This document shows, one piece after another, positions 16,539-25,105 of a DNA stretch of 64,000 bases. Source of the DNA: Propioniciclava tarda (GTDB taxonomy: Bacteria > Actinomycetota > Actinomycetes > Propionibacteriales > Propionibacteriaceae); contig NZ_FXTL01000001.1 in the NCBI RefSeq assembly GCF_900182665.1, positions 124,001 to 188,000 of the forward strand, read 5' to 3'. Within the stretch, counting starts at the first letter, position 1. Each line of letters starts with the position of its first letter. The position numbers were made by a program, and so were the translations under genes. Under the pieces are notes generated by a model. It saw nothing but the letters and a program-made list of their open reading frames with translations. It ran no database searches and had not been told where the DNA came from.

Positions 16539-18599
16539 CTAGCTGTGCTGCGCCTGGATCGCCGTGATGGCGATCGTGTTGACGATGTCGTCCACCAACG
16601 CACCCCGGGAGAGGTCGTTGACGGGCTTGTTGAGGCCCTGCAGGACGGGTCCCACGGCGACGGCGCCGGAGGACCGCTGCACGGCCTTGTAGGTGTTGTT
16701 GCCCGTGTTGAGGTCCGGGAAGACGAACACCGTGGCCTGGCCGGCGACCTCGGAGCCGGGCATCTTCTTCTTGCCGACCGTCGGGTCGATGGCGGCGTCG
16801 AACTGGATGGGTCCGTCGACCTTGAGCTCCGGCTTGCGCTCGCGGACGAGGTCGGTGGCCTCACGCACCTTGTCGACATCGGCGCCCGACCCGGACGTCC
16901 CCGTCGAGTACGACAGCATCGCCACGCGCGGCTCGATGGCGAAGATCTCGGCGGTCTCGGCGCAGCCGATCGCGATGTCGGCCAGCTGGTCGGCGGTCGG
17001 GTCCGGGTTGACGGCGCAGTCCCCGTAGACGTCGACCCGGTCGGGCATGCACATGAGGAACGACGACGAGACGACCTTCACGCCCGGCTTCGTCTTCACG
17101 AACTCCAGGCTCGGACGGATCGTGTTGGCCGTGGTGTTCACCGCACCCGAGACCATGCCGTCCGCGAGGCCCAGGTAGACCATCATCGTGCCGAAGTACG
17201 AGGCGTCCTTGAACTTCTCGACCGCCTGCTCGCACGTCACGCCCTTGGCCGCCCGCAGCTCGGCGTACTTGGTGGCGAACCGCTTGATCAGCTCCGGATC
17301 CTCGAGGTCGACGATCTCGGCGCCGTCGATCGAGATGCCCAGCGCGGACGCCTGCGCCTTCACAACGGCCGGCTTGCCGAGCAGCACGATGTCGGCCGTC
17401 CCGCGCCGCAGGACGATCGCCGCCGAGTGCAGGATCCGATCATCGGACGCCTCCGGCAGCACGATCTTCTGCTTCTTCGCCCGCGCCATCTCGGTCAGCT
17501 GGAACTCGAACATCAGCGGCGTCCGGACGCCCGACGGCGCCACGGCCATGGCGTCGAACAGCGCCCGGGCGTCCACCCGGTCGTTGAAGATGCGCTGCAT
17601 GACCTCGATCTTGCGCGGGGAGCTCGTGTGGCGTCCCTGCAGCGAATAGAGCTTGGCGGCGGTGGTGAACGTGCCGGTGTCGGTGCGGGCGATCGGCAGC
17701 TCGTGCTGGACGGTGGCGATCAGCCTGTCGACCGACTCGGGCAGGTCGTAGCCGCCGGTCAGGATGAGTCCGGCGAGCTGGGGGAATGCCCCGGACGCGT
17801 GCGCCATGACCAGGCCCGGGATCAGCTCGGTGCGGTCGGACGCGACCATGACGGTCGCCTCTTCGAACAGGCGGTCGAGCACGTGTGGCAGCGTCATCGC
17901 GGCGATCAGCGCGCCCTGGGACTCGCGCTGCAGCTGCTCGGGGCGTCCGCTGACGACCGTCGCACCGACCGCCTCGAACTGCTGGGCGAGCGTCGGGGCG
18001 CTCATGATCGGGTCCTCTTCGAGGGCCGCGGTGACGACCTTGGGCAGCCGGCCGAGGGCCTCGAGGACGCCGTCGCGCTGCGGCTCGTCGACGCGGGTCG
18101 CCATGACCGAGATGACCTTGGCGTGGTTGCGCTTGAACTCGCGGAGGGCCTGCTCGGCGACGTCGTACACGTCCTCGGGCGTCCGGTTCTTGGCCGAGAC
18201 GGCGAGGCAGACGGGCGCGTTCAGGTTCGCGGCGATCTGCGCGTTGAGGGTCAGCTCGGTCGAGGACGTCGCGGCGTTGTAGTTGGTCCCGACGATCACG
18301 ACCGCGTCGTAGTTGTCCTTCATCTGGCCGTAGCGGGCGACGATGGCGGCCATCGCCTCGTCGCGGTCACGCATGGCCTCGTCGTAGGTGGTGCCGACGG
18401 AGTCTTCGTAGGTCGACTTCACGCCGGGCATGGACAGGAGTGCGTCCAGGAAGCCGTCATGGCTGTCTCCGGAGTGGACGAGCGGGCGGAAGACTCCGAT
18501 GTTGGAGACCTCGCGGGTCAGGGCGTTGATGATGCCGACGGCGATGACAGACCAGCCGGTCTGTACCTCAGGAGCAGCGACGTAGATGCTTCGGGTCAC
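16539..18599 (-). CDS. pta: phosphate acetyltransferase, long form
   Basis: The 686-residue protein has the three-part long Pta architecture. An N-terminal BioD-like domain begins SIYVAAPEVQTGWSVIAVGI. A DRTGG-type middle domain contains LILTGGYDLPESV. The catalytic C-terminal half contains KIVLPEASDDRILHSA, YFGTMMVYLGLADGMVSGAVNTTANTIRPSLE (read in parts), SYSTGTSGSG and GKKKMPGSEVAGQATVFVFPDLNTGN. It converts acetyl-CoA and phosphate to acetyl phosphate, the substrate of AckA, coded downstream. In propionate-type fermenters this pathway supplies acetate and ATP. The start at 18599 is ATG in MTRSIYVAAPE. Confidence 0.97.
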   Translation of the reverse strand: MTRSIYVAAPEVQTGWSVIAVGIINALTREVSNIGVFRPLVHSGDSHDGFLDALLSMPGVKSTYEDSVGTTYDEAMRDRDEAMAAIVARYGQMKDNYDAVVIVGTNYNAATSSTELTLNAQIAANLNAPVCLAVSAKNRTPEDVYDVAEQALREFKRNHAKVISVMATRVDEPQRDGVLEALGRLPKVVTAALEEDPIMSAPTLAQQFEAVGATVVSGRPEQLQRESQGALIAAMTLPHVLDRLFEEATVMVASDRTELIPGLVMAHASGAFPQLAGLILTGGYDLPESVDRLIATVQHELPIARTDTGTFTTAAKLYSLQGRHTSSPRKIEVMQRIFNDRVDARALFDAMAVAPSGVRTPLMFEFQLTEMARAKKQKIVLPEASDDRILHSAAIVLRRGTADIVLLGKPAVVKAQASALGISIDGAEIVDLEDPELIKRFATKYAELRAAKGVTCEQAVEKFKDASYFGTMMVYLGLADGMVSGAVNTTANTIRPSLEFVKTKPGVKVVSSSFLMCMPDRVDVYGDCAVNPDPTADQLADIAIGCAETAEIFAIEPRVAMLSYSTGTSGSGADVDKVREATDLVRERKPELKVDGPIQFDAAIDPTVGKKKMPGSEVAGQATVFVFPDLNTGNNTYKAVQRSSGAVAVGPVLQGLNKPVNDLSRGALVDDIVNTIAITAIQAQHS

Positions 18600-18687
18600 C
18601 CCGCCAGGCTAACAACTTCGGCCCTTGTCGGGGTGATCTTCGCCAGGGTATGCCCGCTCAGCGGGACGCCATCTCGGATGCTGGCCC

Positions 18688-19491
18688 TCAGCCCAGGCGC
18701 GAGAGCAGCCAGAGGGCGTCCGCGCGATGGGCGTCCGCGTCGCCGGGGGTCTCCAGCATGACGGGGGCGTCCGCGGTGAGCACGACGTCGACGAGGCCCT
18801 CGGGGTCGCACAGGCCGCGTCCGAGCGACTCGTGCCGATCGGCGCCGGAACCCGCCGCGTCCCTCGAATCGTTGAGATGGACCAGGTCGATGCGTCCGGT
18901 GATGGCCCGCAGCCGCTCGGCAGCGCCGACCAGATCCGCCCCGGACGCGTGCAAGTGGCAGGTGTCCAGGCAGAAGCCGACCTCGACCGAGTCGGACGCC
19001 GACGCGACGGCGTCCCAGAGGCGCGCGACCGCGTCGAAGTGCCGGGCCACGGCGTTCTCGCCGCCCGCGGTGTTCTCGATCAGGATCGGCACCTCGGACT
19101 CCAGCCCCGCGATCGCCTTGCGCCAGTTGTCGAAGCCGATGGACGCGTCCTCGTCGGCGCCCACGTGCCCGCCGTGGACGATCAGCCCGAGCGCGCCGAC
19201 CTCGGCCGCGGCTCTGGCGTGCTTGGCGAGCAACTGCCGGCTCGGGATCCGGATCTTGTTGTTCGTCGTCGCCACGTTGATCAGGTACGGCGCGTGGACG
19301 TAGATCCCGATGCCGGACGCCGCCGCGTCGGCTTTGAGTTGGGCCGGGCCGCCGGGGTAGTCCAGCGCCGGACCTTTGTAGCTCTGCGGGTTGCCCAGAA
19401 AGATCTGCGCGGTCGCGAAACCCCTGGCCAGCGCCTCGTCGACGCACCGAGATTGCTCGACGTGCGCCCCGATGGTCAGATCGTCAACCAC
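18688..19491 (-). CDS. nfo: deoxyribonuclease IV (endonuclease IV)
   Basis: The 267-residue TIM-barrel protein has metal-ligand sequences expected for Nfo: VHAPYLINVATTN, IVHGGHVG, ILIENTAGGENAV, FCLDTCHLHASG, HLNDSRDAAGSGADRHESLG and MLETPG. It cuts the DNA backbone at abasic sites in base excision repair and needs no external metal. At about 267 residues it is slightly shorter than E. coli Nfo. The gene is divergent from fadD; the 197-bp spacer contains a perfect 13-bp inverted repeat. Confidence 0.95.
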   Translation of the reverse strand: MVDDLTIGAHVEQSRCVDEALARGFATAQIFLGNPQSYKGPALDYPGGPAQLKADAAASGIGIYVHAPYLINVATTNNKIRIPSRQLLAKHARAAAEVGALGLIVHGGHVGADEDASIGFDNWRKAIAGLESEVPILIENTAGGENAVARHFDAVARLWDAVASASDSVEVGFCLDTCHLHASGADLVGAAERLRAITGRIDLVHLNDSRDAAGSGADRHESLGRGLCDPEGLVDVVLTADAPVMLETPGDADAHRADALWLLSRLG

Positions 19492-19546
19492 GGGTGGGAT
19501 CCCTCCTCTTTCACTTTGGGGGCAAGCGTCCCATTTTGCCGACGAG

Positions 19547-19604
19547 GGTGCACGACCGGACCGCTCGGCCAGCGAATTCCACAGAATCTCGCCGGTCGTG
19601 CACC
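19547..19604. repeat. perfect 13-bp inverted repeat between nfo and fadD
   Basis: GGTGCACGACCGG at 19547-19559 and CCGGTCGTGCACC at 19592-19604 pair exactly, 32 bases apart. The spacer is less GC-rich and includes GAATTC. It lies in the divergent promoter region, about 85 bp before fadD and 55 bp before nfo. It may be a regulatory structure or a remnant of a small mobile repeat; no transposase is nearby. Confidence 0.6.
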
Positions 19605-19688
19605 GCTGCCGGTGTTGTGGTCGGCGAAGCCCCCTGCGTGATCCGTCACGACCTGTCAGACTTACGAAACCGTAGGTAAGGAGTCAGC

Positions 19689-21497
19689 GTGGACCAGGGC
19701 CATCTCGCCGTCCGATTCGCCAGCGCGTGCGACCGCTTCAGCGGCCATGTCGCGACCAGGATCCGGGTCGGGGACGCCTGGCAGACCGCCACCTACGGCG
19801 AGGTCGGACGCACCGTCCGGACCCTCGCCCAGCGGCTCGTGAGCCACGGCGTCCAGGCAGGCGACCGGGTGGCGCTGTTCAGCAGCAACCGTCCGGAGTG
19901 GAGCATCGCCGACTTCGCGTGCCTGTCGGTCGGCGCGGTCGTGGTGCCGATCTACCCCACCTCGACGCCGGACCAGGTGCGGCACATCGTGGCCGACTCC
20001 GCATCCGTCCTGGTGTTCGTCGAGGGGCAGACCGAACTCGACCGCGTCGAGGAGGTCTGGGGCGACCTGCCCGGGCTGCGACAGGCGGTGGTCTTCGACC
20101 CGTACCCGCTGGTCAGCGACCGGGTGGTCGAGCTCGCCACCTGGCTGGACGAGCCGAACGACGCGGCGTCCGACGACGAGGTCGAGGCCCGACTGGCGTC
20201 CGCGACGGCGGACGACCTGGCGTCCATCATCTACACCTCCGGGACGACGGGCGAGCCGCGCGGCGCGGCGCTCCGGCACCGCGGATTCAGCTACCAGTGC
20301 GACGTGCTGGCGCAGTTCTTCGACGTCACGCCCGAGGACCATTCGCTGTGCTTCCTGCCCTTGTCGCACGCGCTTGAGCGGGCCTGGACCTTCTTCGTGT
20401 TCGACAACGGCTGCATGAACACCTACACGGACGCGCGCCGCGTGGCCGAGATGCTGATCCTGGCCCAGCCGACGCTGCTGGTGAGCGTGCCGCGGCTCTA
20501 CGAGAAGGTGCTCTCGACCGCTCGCGCGAAGGTGGCGAGCAGCGCCGCGAAGAAGCGGATCTTTGAGTGGGCACTGCGCGTCGGGGGCCAGTGCCAGCGG
20601 GCCTACCGCAAGGGCAAGAGGCCGGCGGCGTACTGGTCGGCGCAGCTGCCGCTCGCGGACAAGCTGGTGCTGTCGAGCATCCGGGCCGCGATGGGTGGGC
20701 CGAAGAAGGTCATGGCCTGCGGCGGCGCCCCGCTGCGGGTCGAGGTCGAGGAGTTCTTCTCGGCGTGCGGCATGCAGGTCCTCTCGGGGTACGGGCTGAC
20801 GGAGGCGTCCCCGCTGGTGAGCTTCCCGTCCCCGCGCGCGTTCAAGATCGGCACCGCCGGACGCGTCCTGCCCGGCGGAGAGGTCCGGATGGGCCCCGAC
20901 GGCGAGATCTGGTTCCGCGGACCGAACGTCATGCAGGGCTACTGGAACAATCCGGACGCCACGGCTGCGGCCATCGACGCCGAGGGCTGGTTGCACACCG
21001 GCGACGTGGGCTACGTGGACACCGACGAGTTCCTGGTGATCACCGACCGCATCAAGGACCTGATCATCACCTCCAACGGCAAGAACATCGCGCCGGCACC
21101 CATTGAGGGCATGCTGCTCGCCGACCCGCTCTTCGAGCAGGCGGTGCTGCTGGGCGACAACCGTCCGTACCTGACGCTGCTCGTCGCGCCGTCGATGCCG
21201 CACCTGGAGGAGCTCGCCGCGAAGCTGCAGGTGACGTGGGCCGACCGCTCCGAGCTGCTCAGCCACCCCAAGATCGTCGAGGCGGTGCGCGAGCGGGTGG
21301 CGTCCATGACGGCCAAGCTGGCCCACCACGAGCAGATCCGCGACCTGCGGATCCTGCTCGAGGAGTTCACCATGGACAACGGCCTGCTGACGCCGACGCT
21401 GAAGGTCAAGCGGCGCGAGGTCGAGCGCCACTTCGGCCAGGTCATCGAGGACATGTACGCCAAGCTGGCCGAGTTCCGGGGCAAGTCGGACTCGTAG
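19689..21497 (+). CDS. long-chain fatty acyl-CoA synthetase, FadD15-like
   Basis: The 602-residue AMP-forming ligase has the P-loop-like motif IIYTSGTTGEPRGAALRH, GYGLTEASPLVS, WLHTGDVGYVD, and DRIKDLIITSNGKNIAP with the catalytic lysine region. It activates fatty acids to acyl-CoA through acyl-AMP. The sequence FLPLSHALERAWTF is typical of the FadD15/long-chain group rather than small-acid ligases. The GTG start at 19689 follows AAGGAG. It could supply acyl-CoA for PlsC, oleate use or the KAS III cluster; that link is inference. Confidence 0.93.
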   Translation: MDQGHLAVRFASACDRFSGHVATRIRVGDAWQTATYGEVGRTVRTLAQRLVSHGVQAGDRVALFSSNRPEWSIADFACLSVGAVVVPIYPTSTPDQVRHIVADSASVLVFVEGQTELDRVEEVWGDLPGLRQAVVFDPYPLVSDRVVELATWLDEPNDAASDDEVEARLASATADDLASIIYTSGTTGEPRGAALRHRGFSYQCDVLAQFFDVTPEDHSLCFLPLSHALERAWTFFVFDNGCMNTYTDARRVAEMLILAQPTLLVSVPRLYEKVLSTARAKVASSAAKKRIFEWALRVGGQCQRAYRKGKRPAAYWSAQLPLADKLVLSSIRAAMGGPKKVMACGGAPLRVEVEEFFSACGMQVLSGYGLTEASPLVSFPSPRAFKIGTAGRVLPGGEVRMGPDGEIWFRGPNVMQGYWNNPDATAAAIDAEGWLHTGDVGYVDTDEFLVITDRIKDLIITSNGKNIAPAPIEGMLLADPLFEQAVLLGDNRPYLTLLVAPSMPHLEELAAKLQVTWADRSELLSHPKIVEAVRERVASMTAKLAHHEQIRDLRILLEEFTMDNGLLTPTLKVKRREVERHFGQVIEDMYAKLAEFRGKSDS

Positions 21498-21828
21498 CGT
21501 CTCCTCGAACCCATCGGACGCCGGACGATTCGCTGGGCTTCGTCGGTGGCTGGCCATCGGACGGCTCAGCCGGCCCCGGGGAGGCCGAGGTCGGCTTGAA
21601 CAACTCGATCCGGAATCGTTCGTCCGCTACGCCGGCTCGCTCCGGGCTTGACGGGGTGAGCGTTGTCTCGGAGAGCCGCCACGTTCAGCACCCAGTCGGG
21701 AGGTCGCCCCGGTGGCTTCCGTCTTGCCCGGGATTCGGCGTCTGCGCTCGACTGCGCTGAACCGCGCGACTCTGCCCGAGGCGAAGCGTTCGGCAATAGT
21801 ATTCGCCTGAGCCGATATGGAGGATCGC
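21498..21828. other. intergenic region before xdhC-like gene
   Basis: This 331-bp stretch shows no credible gene. Near its right end AGGCGAA (21779-21785) and TTCGCCT (21802-21808) form a short inverted repeat with an AT-rich centre containing AATAGTATT. That is the likely promoter or operator for the gene starting at 21829. The rest is GC-rich without obvious signals. Confidence 0.5.
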
Positions 21829-22626
21829 ATGCACTGGAGTCAGGCGGTGACCGCGCTGCGAGCGAGCGGACGCGCCGGCGTCCTGGTGTCGATTCTGTCG
21901 GTGCGCGGGCACGCGCCTCGCGAGGCGGGCGCGAAGATGGTCGTCGCGTCGGATGCCACCTGGGGCAGCATCGGCGGCGGCAACCTCGAATACGTCGCGA
22001 CCCAGCGCGCGCGGACCATGCTGGCGGAGGCGTCCCGGGATGCCGAGACGCTCGTCGACCGCCTCAACGAGAAGGAACGCGGCAAGCAGGCGCAGCAGTG
22101 CTGCGGAGGGGAGGTCACCGTGATCCTGGAGCCGTTGCCGGCCCTGCCGACCGTCGCGATCCTCGGCGTCGGGCACGTGGGGCTGGAGGTCGCGCGCATC
22201 CTCGCGCGCCTCGAGGTGTGCTTGGTGCTGGTCGATTCGCGTGCCGAGATGCTGGACGCCGACCGTCTCGCCCCGCTGGAGGGGGCCGCGTCCATCACGG
22301 CGAAACACCTGGTCATGCCCGAGTCGGCGCTCGATGAGCTGCCCGCAGGCGCAGAGATCCTGGTGATGACCCACGATCACGCCGAGGACTACGCCATCCT
22401 CGACGCGGCGCTGCGGCGTCCGGAGCTGGGGTGGATCGGGCTCATCGGGTCCAGCGTCAAGTGGGGCAACTTCCAGCGCCGGCTGCTCGACGGCGGGTTC
22501 AGCGCGGCCGACGTCGCCCGCATCACCTGCCCCATCGGGTTGCCCGACATCGCCGGCAAGGAGCCCGCCGTGATCGCCGTCTCTGTCGCGGCCGACTTCC
22601 TGCGGCGGCGCAGCGCTCGCTCCTAG
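21829..22626 (+). CDS. XdhC/CoxI family protein
   Basis: The 265-residue product has the two XdhC parts. An N-terminal segment contains VSILSVRGHAPREAGAKMVV, GSIGGGNLE and the cysteine pair QQCCGGEVTVILE. A C-terminal Rossmann domain contains TVAILGVGHVGLEVARILA, VMTHDHAEDYAIL, WIGLIGSSVKWGNF and CPIGLPDIAGKEPAVIAVSVAADFL. XdhC proteins sulfurate and insert molybdenum cofactor into xanthine dehydrogenase-type enzymes. No molybdoenzyme gene is in this window. The start at 21829 is preferred because GGAGG at 21819-21823 precedes it by 5 bp; the ATG at 21817 overlaps that site. Confidence 0.9.
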   Translation: MHWSQAVTALRASGRAGVLVSILSVRGHAPREAGAKMVVASDATWGSIGGGNLEYVATQRARTMLAEASRDAETLVDRLNEKERGKQAQQCCGGEVTVILEPLPALPTVAILGVGHVGLEVARILARLEVCLVLVDSRAEMLDADRLAPLEGAASITAKHLVMPESALDELPAGAEILVMTHDHAEDYAILDAALRRPELGWIGLIGSSVKWGNFQRRLLDGGFSAADVARITCPIGLPDIAGKEPAVIAVSVAADFLRRRSARS

Positions 22627-22763
22627 ACGCGGCGTCCTACTTCTCTCTCTGGTGTGATCCCGGAGCCCGGGCGCAGAGCGTGGTCGGCGGAGACCGCCAA
22701 TTCTCCGGCCGCGGCGGAACGGCGTCCCTGGACATTTCATTACCTGAACGTTTGGATGGGCCC

Positions 22764-23714
22764 ATGTTCGACGACTTCGCTCGCCACTGGACGCCGATCC
22801 TCCCGTTGTCCGCGCTCGGCAAGGCCCCGCAAAGGGCGGTGCTCGCGGGCGTCCCGCTGGTGCTATGGCGGGACGGGTCCGGCAAGGCGTCCGTGCTGAT
22901 CGACCGCTGCCCGCACCGCGGGGTCTCGCTGGCGCTGGGTTCGATCGAGAACGGACGCCTCGCGTGCGGCTTCCACGGCTGGGAGTTCGGCGGGGACGGG
23001 TCCTGCCTGCACATCCCGTTCAACCCCGACACCGGCCTGGCGCCGCGCGGCGCGACCGCTCTGCCGAGCCGCGAACTCGGCGGACTGCTGTGGGTGTTCA
23101 CCGGCTTCGACCCCGACTCCGAGCCGGTGCTGGCGCCGCACCTGCTGGACTACTCGTTGGCCCGCTTCGACTACTACGAGGACTGGGACTGTCACTGGAC
23201 GCGGGCCATGGAGAACATGCTCGACTTCCCGCATCTGCCGTACGTGCACCGCACGACGATCGGACGGTTCGTCCGCAGCAAGCAGAAGCGCAACTCGCGG
23301 CTCACGTTTGATCTTGAGGACACCGACTACGGCTTCCGCTTCGGCACGCGCGTCGACGACAACCCGCCGGGGGCTTCCCTGTCGTGGTACCGGCCGAACT
23401 CGATGATCCTCGACACGATGCCCGAGCCGCGGATCCAGCGGGTGCAGATCTTCTGCATTCCGACCGAGCCGAACAGGACGCGCATGCTGCTCGTCACGGT
23501 GCGTAACTTCGCGACCAACCCAGCTGCCGGCCTGGTGTTCGACAAGTTCAACCTCAAGGTCCTGCACCAGGACAAGGCGATCGTCGAGTCGTCCGATCCG
23601 GTCGAGGTGCCCGCGTCCGGCGAACGGTCGGTGCCCACCGATCGGCCCACCCTGGCCTTCCGCACCTGGTACCTGCGCGAGCTCAAGGGCACCTCGGTGG
23701 AGGCCTCCGCGTGA
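22764..23714 (+). CDS. Rieske non-haem iron oxygenase, alpha-subunit type
   Basis: The 316-residue protein has a Rieske [2Fe-2S] site (CPHRG, then CGFHGWEF) near residues 47-75 and a catalytic domain with ENMLDFPHLPYVHR, the usual pattern of the mononuclear iron ligands. It should hydroxylate or demethylate an unsaturated substrate with electrons from a separate reductase. The fold resembles the PaO/VanA-like monocomponent group. The substrate is unknown. The start at 22764 is the first ATG close to the conserved WTPILPLSALG; its ribosome site (GGATGGG) is poor. A short paralogue of its Rieske half is coded at 56704-57075. Its end lies 31 bp before the dehydrogenase operon. Confidence 0.87.
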   Translation: MFDDFARHWTPILPLSALGKAPQRAVLAGVPLVLWRDGSGKASVLIDRCPHRGVSLALGSIENGRLACGFHGWEFGGDGSCLHIPFNPDTGLAPRGATALPSRELGGLLWVFTGFDPDSEPVLAPHLLDYSLARFDYYEDWDCHWTRAMENMLDFPHLPYVHRTTIGRFVRSKQKRNSRLTFDLEDTDYGFRFGTRVDDNPPGASLSWYRPNSMILDTMPEPRIQRVQIFCIPTEPNRTRMLLVTVRNFATNPAAGLVFDKFNLKVLHQDKAIVESSDPVEVPASGERSVPTDRPTLAFRTWYLRELKGTSVEASA

Positions 23715-23745
23715 TCCGTCCTGCCGTGGATGGCAGGATGGTGAG

Positions 23746-24723
23746 ATGACGAGTTCGGCACGCGCGTACTGGATCGCCGGCGTCCGCCACGGTGAAATAC
23801 GGTCCGAGGGGCTGCCGGAGGCCGGACCCGGCGATGTTCTCGTCCGGACGCGATTCTCCGGCGTCAGTGCCGGCACCGAGCGACTCGTCCACGAGGGCGG
23901 GGTGCCTGCCGAGGTGGCCGCGACCATGCGTGCGCCCTTCCAGGTCGGTGAATTTCCGTTCCCGGTCAAGTACGGCTATCTGGCGGTCGGCGAGGTCGAA
24001 TCCGGCCCCTCCGAGTTGGTCGGACGCACCGTCTTCGCCCTGCATCCTCACCAGGACCGGTTCGTCGTGCCGGCGGCGTCCGTCGTGGTGATCCCGGACG
24101 CCGTCCCGCCGGTCCGCGCTCTGCTGGCCGGCGCCGTCGAGACGGCGCTGAACGGCCTCTGGGACGCCGCACCGCTCATCGGCGACCGGGTCGCGGTGGT
24201 CGGCGGGGGACTGATCGGGGCCTGCTCCGCGCTGCTCGCCGACCGGCTCCCCCTCGGCCGGCTGGTGGTGGTCGAGCCTGCCGAGGGACGCCGCCAGCGC
24301 CTGGTCGACCTCGGTTTGGACGCCGTGGCCTCGCTCGACGAGGACGCCTCCTTCGACCTGGCGCTGCACGCGTCCGCGACGGCGTCCGGACTGAACGCCG
24401 CCCTCCGCCTGCTGGACGTCGAAGGCACCCTCGTCGAGCTCTCCTGGTACAGCGACGGCGAGCCGTCGGTCGAGTTGGGCGCCGCCTTCCACGCGCGTCG
24501 GCTGCGCATCGTCGCTAGTCAGGTAGGGGAGGTGAGCGAACGCCGCCGCATCCGCCGGACGCGCCACGACCGGCTCGCCCTCGCGCTCAGCCTGCTGGAC
24601 GACCCTCGCTTCGACCGCCTCCTCGGACGCCAGACCGCCTTCGAGGACCTGCCCGCCACCATGGACGCCCTCGCCGCCGGCGCCGATCTCGGCTGCTGTC
24701 CGATCGTCCGTTACGAGGAGTGA
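23746..24723 (+). CDS. medium-chain dehydrogenase/reductase without obvious catalytic zinc site
   Basis: The 325-residue product has the medium-chain dehydrogenase (MDR) layout. Its GroES-like first half contains GPGDVLVRTRFSGVSAGTERLVHEG and its Rossmann half contains VAVVGGGLIGACSALLADRLP. The usual Cys and His zinc ligands of alcohol dehydrogenases are not visible: SGVSAGTE replaces the Cys-containing motif. It could be a reductase of a cyclic or sugar-like substrate. It is followed after 1 bp by the PTPS-like gene, which overlaps a glycosyltransferase gene, so the three form one operon. Role in a pterin or deazapurine glycoside pathway is inference from this company. Confidence 0.85.
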   Translation: MTSSARAYWIAGVRHGEIRSEGLPEAGPGDVLVRTRFSGVSAGTERLVHEGGVPAEVAATMRAPFQVGEFPFPVKYGYLAVGEVESGPSELVGRTVFALHPHQDRFVVPAASVVVIPDAVPPVRALLAGAVETALNGLWDAAPLIGDRVAVVGGGLIGACSALLADRLPLGRLVVVEPAEGRRQRLVDLGLDAVASLDEDASFDLALHASATASGLNAALRLLDVEGTLVELSWYSDGEPSVELGAAFHARRLRIVASQVGEVSERRRIRRTRHDRLALALSLLDDPRFDRLLGRQTAFEDLPATMDALAAGADLGCCPIVRYEE

Positions 24724-24724
24724 C

Positions 24725-25105
24725 ATGTACACGCTGACCGTCCGCGACCACGTGATGCTTGCCCACAGCCTGCCCGACCCGGCCTTCGGACCAGCCCAGG
24801 GGCTGCACGGCGTGACGTACGTGGTGGAGGCGTCCTGGTCGGCGTCCGAGCTGACCGAACAGAACATCGTCCTCGACATCGGCGTCGCCACCGAGGCCCT
24901 GCGAGGCGTCCTAGCGCCGCTGGCGTACGCGAACCTCGACGAGCGTCCGGAGTTCGCGGGCGTCCTGACGACCACCGAGTTTCTCTGCCGTTGGGTCGCC
25001 GATCAGCTCGCGGAGGCCGTGGTCGCGGGCAATCAGAGCGGTCTCACCGTCACGCTGCGCGAGCATCCGGACGCGTGGGCGTCCTATGCCCGAGCCCTGC
25101 CGTGA
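24725..25105 (+). CDS. divergent 6-pyruvoyl-tetrahydropterin synthase / QueD-like protein
   Basis: The 126-residue protein follows the PTPS/QueD fold: MLAHSL, GLHGVTYVVEASW, NIVLDIGVATEALRGVL, LAYANLDE, then TTEFLCRWVADQL. The canonical enzyme has three zinc histidines (in AAH and HGH) and a catalytic Cys plus an Asp-His in LDH. Here the first two His are present (residues about 14 and 28) but the third is Val, the Cys before HG is absent and LDH is replaced by LAY. It is therefore probably not a standard QueD. A GAGGAG ribosome site ends at the preceding stop. Its TGA overlaps the GTG of the next gene. Confidence 0.82.
   Translation: MYTLTVRDHVMLAHSLPDPAFGPAQGLHGVTYVVEASWSASELTEQNIVLDIGVATEALRGVLAPLAYANLDERPEFAGVLTTTEFLCRWVADQLAEAVVAGNQSGLTVTLREHPDAWASYARALP

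Noticed and set aside
16188-18761. Plus-strand frame of 857 residues across pta
   Set aside because: No recognisable domain, typical antisense composition; pta is unambiguous on the minus strand.
19662-21557. Minus-strand frame of 631 residues opposite fadD
   Set aside because: Shadow frame; the plus strand has all acyl-CoA synthetase motifs.
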